A DNA stretch of 64,000 nucleotides from assembly GCA_044449065.1 (NCBI GenBank), contig JBIOHP010000005.1, positions 1 to 64,000 of the forward strand. The letters run 5' to 3'. The position numbers and the translations under genes are program-made. The notes beneath the pieces were generated by a model. That model had not been told where the DNA came from and did no database searches. It worked only from the letters and a program-made list of their open reading frames with translations. This document shows positions 60,572 to 64,000 of the stretch, piece after piece. The stretch is from JBIOHP01 sp044449065 (GTDB lineage Bacteria; Bacteroidota; Ignavibacteria; UBA10030; SZUA-254). Positions within the stretch are counted from its first letter, which is position 1. Every line of letters starts with the position of its first letter.

Positions 60572-60673
60572 AAAATTATCAATGGAAGAATTAGACCGGA
60601 ATAGACAGATTTGAATGATACCGTCTGCCGCGTGCAATTAAGATAATATTCTCTGAATAGTCAATACGTTCAA

Positions 60674-60693
60674 CTACCCATTTTTTTGGGTAG
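60674..60693. repeat. Hairpin in the gap downstream of the TonB receptor
   Basis: CTACCCA and TGGGTAG form a 7-bp stem around six T. A second stem, GCGGGTC with GACCCGC around TGGT, lies at 60825-60842 in the same 332-base gap. Neither has a T-run suited to the minus-strand transcript, so their role is unclear. Nothing else was seen in this gap. Confidence 0.4.
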
Positions 60694-60903
60694 AACTACG
60701 TATGTCAGTTTGGCAGAATGGGTTTTTTGGGAAATTTCATCGATTCGGGGCAATAATTCTATTCGATGAGTCTACTTCGGCTGGTCACGATATCGGCAGC
60801 TATGTCGATTCCGATTGGGCATTCGCGCGGGTCTGGTGACCCGCTACTACGAGCTCTCGGACAGACTCCTACACTTCCAACCTATTACTAAAAGTCTTTC
60901 ACC

Positions 60904-63351
60904 TCAATAGTTATAATCGTAGTGAAATTGTTCTTCGGTATTGCTCTTCCCCGAAATGCCGAAATGGTAGGTCAGACCGAAATACATGATCCGGGAATCG
61001 GTTGTGTTTACTACGTCCTGGATGAGCCACGGAGTATCGAGCGCAAGTTCACGCTTCATAGTTTTAAAGATATCCGTAACGGTGAACACCATCGTCAATT
61101 GCTTATCCATAAACTGCTGCTGAAATCCAACGTTGCAGAGATAGTTGGGCGAGAAATCTCCCTGCGGGGTGAGCCGGGAGGAATTCGTCGTGCTGATAAT
61201 TTGCATCCGCGAACTGCCGGTAAGATTCACGCCCAGTGTGAGGGCGCTGCTCCATGTGTCAATGGATTTCGTGCCGGGGTAACCGAGATTGGCGGCGTCG
61301 ATTTGTTCCATGAATGCGTTTGCGTTCCAGTGAACTGTAAGGAAATCACTAAGATCGGCGCTAAGGACAATCTCCACCCCGCTCGCCTGATCATTGGAAA
61401 AATTCTCGTGTGTGGTGAGGATCAGGGTGTCGTTGATTGCATGCCTGATCGCGGCAAACCGGTTCACCGTAAAGTGATAATAAACCGACGGAAGAATAGA
61501 AATCAAATCGTTCCGAAATTGACATCCTAATTCAACGGATTGAATATACTCCGGCAGCAGCGTTGGATTTCCCACCGAGATATTGCGGGGATCCCGGAAG
61601 TCGGTAAATGGATTTATATCCTCAGTTTCGGGCCTGTGCACGCGCCGGCTGTAGCTCATCTGAAGTTCTGCTCCGGGATTCAGGGTGTATGACAAATGAA
61701 GCGACGGGTAAAGATTATTGTAGCCGTTATCAATTATTGAATCCAGCGTTACCAGATTGGATTTTACTACAGCCCGTTCCACTCTGGCGCCCGCCTCAAA
61801 TCCAAATGCTCCGAACGACTGTTTGAATGTCGCGTACATCGCATTGATCGATTCATCATATAGAAACCGATTCGTCTGGTTGGTATTTGTCACAAAAAAA
61901 TTCCGACCGGCGTCGAAATTTTGAGCGAAATAATCGAAATTGTTGCCGTTGAATTCTCCGGAATATCCCGCCTCAAGGGTCGATCCTTCGCTCAGAGGAT
62001 CTTTATAGTCAAGCGTAATTCGGCTATGATTATCGCCTGTGGTAATCCGCGTGTTATCGAACGATAAGGCAGAAAGTGGAAGATTATAGCGATTGGTATA
62101 ATAATTGTCTTCCTGCTCCGGTGATCGTGTATAATCGAATTCCAGCTTCAGGTTATGCCCATTCTCCTCGAAGGCATGTTCGGCGTACCCCGTGAAACCA
62201 AACTCCCCTTCAAACTCGTAATCGATCCGGTCGCGGTTATAGCGATTGATCGGGGCGCCGAACGTGTTGAGCAAAACCTGATTAGAATTATCAGTTCTGG
62301 TGAATCCGTTATGGAAAAAATTGCCGGAGAGACCGATTCGATTTTGATCATCCAGGGACCCGTCAATGCCAAGAGAAGCCAGATGTGAGAGCGGACGCGA
62401 ATACGAATTGAGATTCTGATTGTAAAAACTTAAAATCGACGACGAATCCACCTGCCGGCGGTTATCGGTTGTAAAGCGGTTGCGGTTGTCCTTCCTGATG
62501 GCGTAGCTGCCGAAGATATTGAAGCCGCCCGGATTGTAATTGAGATGCACGTTGGCATTATACCGGTCTTCGTTTCCGGTATTGGCTCCCACATCGCAGT
62601 TGATTCCGGGAGAAGTGTTCTTCCGGGTAATGATGTTGATGATGCCCGACGTTCCTTCCGGTTTATATTTCGCCGAGGGATTGGTCATCACCTCAATCCG
62701 TTCAATTGAGCTTGCCGGAATTTCCTGGAGAACGATCGCGCTGTTTTTTTCCATTAACGGCGACGTCCGCCCATCGATCATAATGGTGACATCCGACGAC
62801 CCCCGCAGCGTCACAGTGCCATCGATATCGACATTGAGTGATGGAACATTTTGCAGCACATCGCTTGCCGATCCCGCATTGCCCGTCATATCCTGGCCGA
62901 CATTGTACACTTTCTTTTCGAAGCCGTTGTTCTGGAGCAATCTCGTGGACCATACTTCTACCGTTTTCATCTTCACGCTTTTCGGAATGAGCATGACTTC
63001 GCCCAGGTTGAGATGTTTATGGTTGGCGTCAATGAAAAAACTTGGCGTTGATTTTTCCCTGTATCCTATCAAGCGGAAGGTGATGAAATAGTATCCTTCC
63101 GGTATCGGTGCAAGCGCAAATCCACCTGCGCTATCGGTGGCGATGCCGGTAACAATTACGCTATCGGTCTGCCGCCGGAGGATGACATTCACAAACTTGA
63201 CCGGATGCTTTGTGGTCTGGTCAATCACGGCGCCTTTAATTGTGCACGGCGAATTATCCTGCGCATACGCAGGACATATCACGAGATATGCCAAAACCAG
63301 AACAAAGAATATTCTCTGCACACCAACCTTATAATGGATGCTGGGTTTCAT
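60904..63351 (-). CDS. TonB-dependent receptor-like outer-membrane protein
   Basis: An 815-aa outer-membrane protein. Signal peptide at about 1-31 from the ATG at 63351 (the frame is open to 63423 but that part is not needed). A carboxypeptidase-like regulatory domain (about 37-115, CTIKGAVIDQTTKHPVKFVNV) is followed by a plug domain (about 135-230) and a large beta-barrel of the Omp_b-brl_3 type ending near YNY. No clear TonB box is visible. It probably imports or binds a peptide, metal complex or glycan. No SusD-like partner is adjacent. A second receptor of the same type lies just upstream, of which only the C terminus is inside the window. Confidence 0.85.
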   Translation of the reverse strand: MKPSIHYKVGVQRIFFVLVLAYLVICPAYAQDNSPCTIKGAVIDQTTKHPVKFVNVILRRQTDSVIVTGIATDSAGGFALAPIPEGYYFITFRLIGYREKSTPSFFIDANHKHLNLGEVMLIPKSVKMKTVEVWSTRLLQNNGFEKKVYNVGQDMTGNAGSASDVLQNVPSLNVDIDGTVTLRGSSDVTIMIDGRTSPLMEKNSAIVLQEIPASSIERIEVMTNPSAKYKPEGTSGIINIITRKNTSPGINCDVGANTGNEDRYNANVHLNYNPGGFNIFGSYAIRKDNRNRFTTDNRRQVDSSSILSFYNQNLNSYSRPLSHLASLGIDGSLDDQNRIGLSGNFFHNGFTRTDNSNQVLLNTFGAPINRYNRDRIDYEFEGEFGFTGYAEHAFEENGHNLKLEFDYTRSPEQEDNYYTNRYNLPLSALSFDNTRITTGDNHSRITLDYKDPLSEGSTLEAGYSGEFNGNNFDYFAQNFDAGRNFFVTNTNQTNRFLYDESINAMYATFKQSFGAFGFEAGARVERAVVKSNLVTLDSIIDNGYNNLYPSLHLSYTLNPGAELQMSYSRRVHRPETEDINPFTDFRDPRNISVGNPTLLPEYIQSVELGCQFRNDLISILPSVYYHFTVNRFAAIRHAINDTLILTTHENFSNDQASGVEIVLSADLSDFLTVHWNANAFMEQIDAANLGYPGTKSIDTWSSALTLGVNLTGSSRMQIISTTNSSRLTPQGDFSPNYLCNVGFQQQFMDKQLTMVFTVTDIFKTMKRELALDTPWLIQDVVNTTDSRIMYFGLTYHFGISGKSNTEEQFHYDYNY

Positions 63352-63520
63352 CAAATGATCAAAGTGATCTAATATAAGATAAAAGTTTGAAGAAATCGAA
63401 TTGCGATACACCGTAACTATCATATACCTATGAATATACGGAATTTAGCTGAAAAAGTGGTATAAATATGGTGGCGGAAACCGATATAAAATCAACGACT
63501 TATCACAAAATTAGAATATA

Positions 63521-63549
63521 AAACCCCGACCATTTTCATGACCGGGGTT
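63521..63549 (-). terminator. Intrinsic terminator of the upstream receptor gene
   Basis: Read on the minus strand, AACCCCG and CGGGGTT form a 7-bp stem with a 15-base loop, followed by TTATATTC. It lies about 240 bases downstream of the receptor stop codon at 63793. Confidence 0.6.
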
Positions 63550-63683
63550 ATTCTTTAACTCCCTTCGATATTTTTAAATGCCTGAACTAAGCCGTTCGGC
63601 GAATCAACGACACCATCAGTACAGACTCAGTGAGAAATCCGATCCATCATACATTAAGATTCATAATATTTAAATTTACAGCG

Positions 63684-63750
63684 ATGTAAGGAGATCGCGA
63701 CGTCCGCGTCCCGCCAAAAGAGATGGCGAGAGGCGGACTCGCGATGACGA
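63684..63750. repeat. Interspersed palindromic element, TGTAAGGAGAT type, copy 2
   Basis: GATGTAAGGAGATCGCGAC opens the element. The arms ATCGCGA-C-GTCCGC (63694-63707) and GCGGACTCGCGAT (63733-63745) pair with one bulged C, as in the copy at 9873-9920. The loop is longer here. Confidence 0.7.
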
Positions 63751-63792
63751 TGACTTACCGGACAATCCCACAACCATTAGACGGCTTTCACC

Positions 63793-63999
63793 TCAAAGGT
63801 TATCTTCGTAATGAAATTGTTCTTCCTTGTCGTGCTTAACTGAAACGCCGAAATGATAGGTCAAACCGAAATAGATGATCCGGGAATCGCGCGTGTTCAA
63901 AACATTTTGGTTCAGCACCGGAGTATTGAGCTCAAGCTCCCTCTTCATGGTTTTGAAGATGTCCGTGACGGTGAGAACTATCGTCAGTTGCTTATCCAT
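63793..63999 (-). CDS. C-terminal end of a second TonB-type receptor, cut by the window edge
   Basis: The last 68 residues of a receptor whose 5' part lies beyond the window. They match the end of the neighbouring receptor closely: both read TVTDIFKTMKREL, then DSRI and YFGLTYHFG, then an EEQFHY ending. About three quarters of positions are identical by eye, so the two genes are tandem paralogues. The Met at 63999 is an internal codon of the barrel, not the start. Confidence 0.85.
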   Translation of the reverse strand: MDKQLTIVLTVTDIFKTMKRELELNTPVLNQNVLNTRDSRIIYFGLTYHFGVSVKHDKEEQFHYEDNL

Positions 64000-64000
64000 A

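Larger units (their letters stand above)
63424..63792. other. Intergenic region between two paralogous receptors
   Basis: Contains a terminator for the upstream receptor gene (63521-63549) and one interspersed palindromic element (63684-63750). Nothing else was recognised. Confidence 0.6.

Noticed and set aside
60922..61530. Plus-strand frame of 202 codons opposite the TonB-type receptor
   Set aside because: Antisense shadow; the minus-strand frame is an unmistakable outer-membrane receptor.
1..64000. Anti-phage system, CRISPR array, tRNA or rRNA genes
   Set aside because: None was found by reading both strands. The intergenic palindromes are not regularly spaced repeats of CRISPR type, and no tRNA cloverleaf was recognised.

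Overview
The window comes from a bacterium of the FCB (Bacteroidota-Chlorobiota) assemblage. The best indicators are two secreted proteins ending in a type IX secretion sorting domain of the NYPNPFNPST type (about 39.3-42.2 kb), an S46 dipeptidyl-peptidase, a DUF2723 protein, a TonB-dependent receptor with a carboxypeptidase-like regulatory domain, and frequent absence of Shine-Dalgarno sequences. This NYPNPFNP form is most common in Ignavibacteria-like lineages, but I cannot fix the genus. No rRNA, tRNA or CRISPR array was seen.

Layout. 0-1.4 kb: a complete IS4-family insertion sequence. 1.6-9.8 kb: two DinB-fold proteins, a small membrane protein, mutS, a pentapeptide-repeat protein with a channel-like C terminus, and a Tat-exported M24 peptidase. 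The gaps here are filled with GC-rich nested palindromes. 10.0-18.8 kb (+): a compact phenylacetyl-CoA-type ring-degradation cluster (SDR, PaaG, a PaaA-like diiron protein, PaaH, PaaJ/PcaF-type thiolase). PaaH is split into two genes with an M1 aminopeptidase gene between them, and two DUF1573 genes precede the thiolase. 18.8-29.7 kb (-): a surface-polysaccharide operon (three glycosyltransferases, a flippase, a polysaccharide-deacetylase-like protein, GDP-6-deoxymannose synthesis by Rmd and Gmd, and DUF2723). 29.9-35.4 kb (-): hemW, a methyltransferase, two tandem signal peptidase I genes and lepA.

35.6-42.2 kb: a Tyr/Gly-rich exported protein, an S46 peptidase and the two T9SS cargo genes. 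42.4-47.5 kb (-): an ABC-2 efflux system with lipoprotein adaptor, two ATPases and two permeases. 47.8-49.4 kb: a rhodanese and a second M24 peptidase. 49.5-52.8 kb (-): an arsenic operon arsR-arsM-arsC-arsC-acr3. Divergent from it, 53.0-57.7 kb (+): tetR-emrA-emrB-tolC. Each regulator has a clear palindromic operator at its own promoter. 57.8-64 kb (-): a BNR-propeller protein fused to a probable outer-membrane barrel, an unknown small protein, a TonB-type receptor, and the C-terminal end of a second, paralogous receptor cut by the window edge.

The most unusual points are the paaH split around a peptidase gene, the single PaaA-like oxygenase without PaaB, C, D or E beside it, the propeller-barrel fusion, the pentapeptide-channel fusion after mutS, the possibly leaderless tetR with its operator over the start codon, and several families of nested intergenic palindromes. 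I saw no anti-phage system or other obviously new multi-gene machine.
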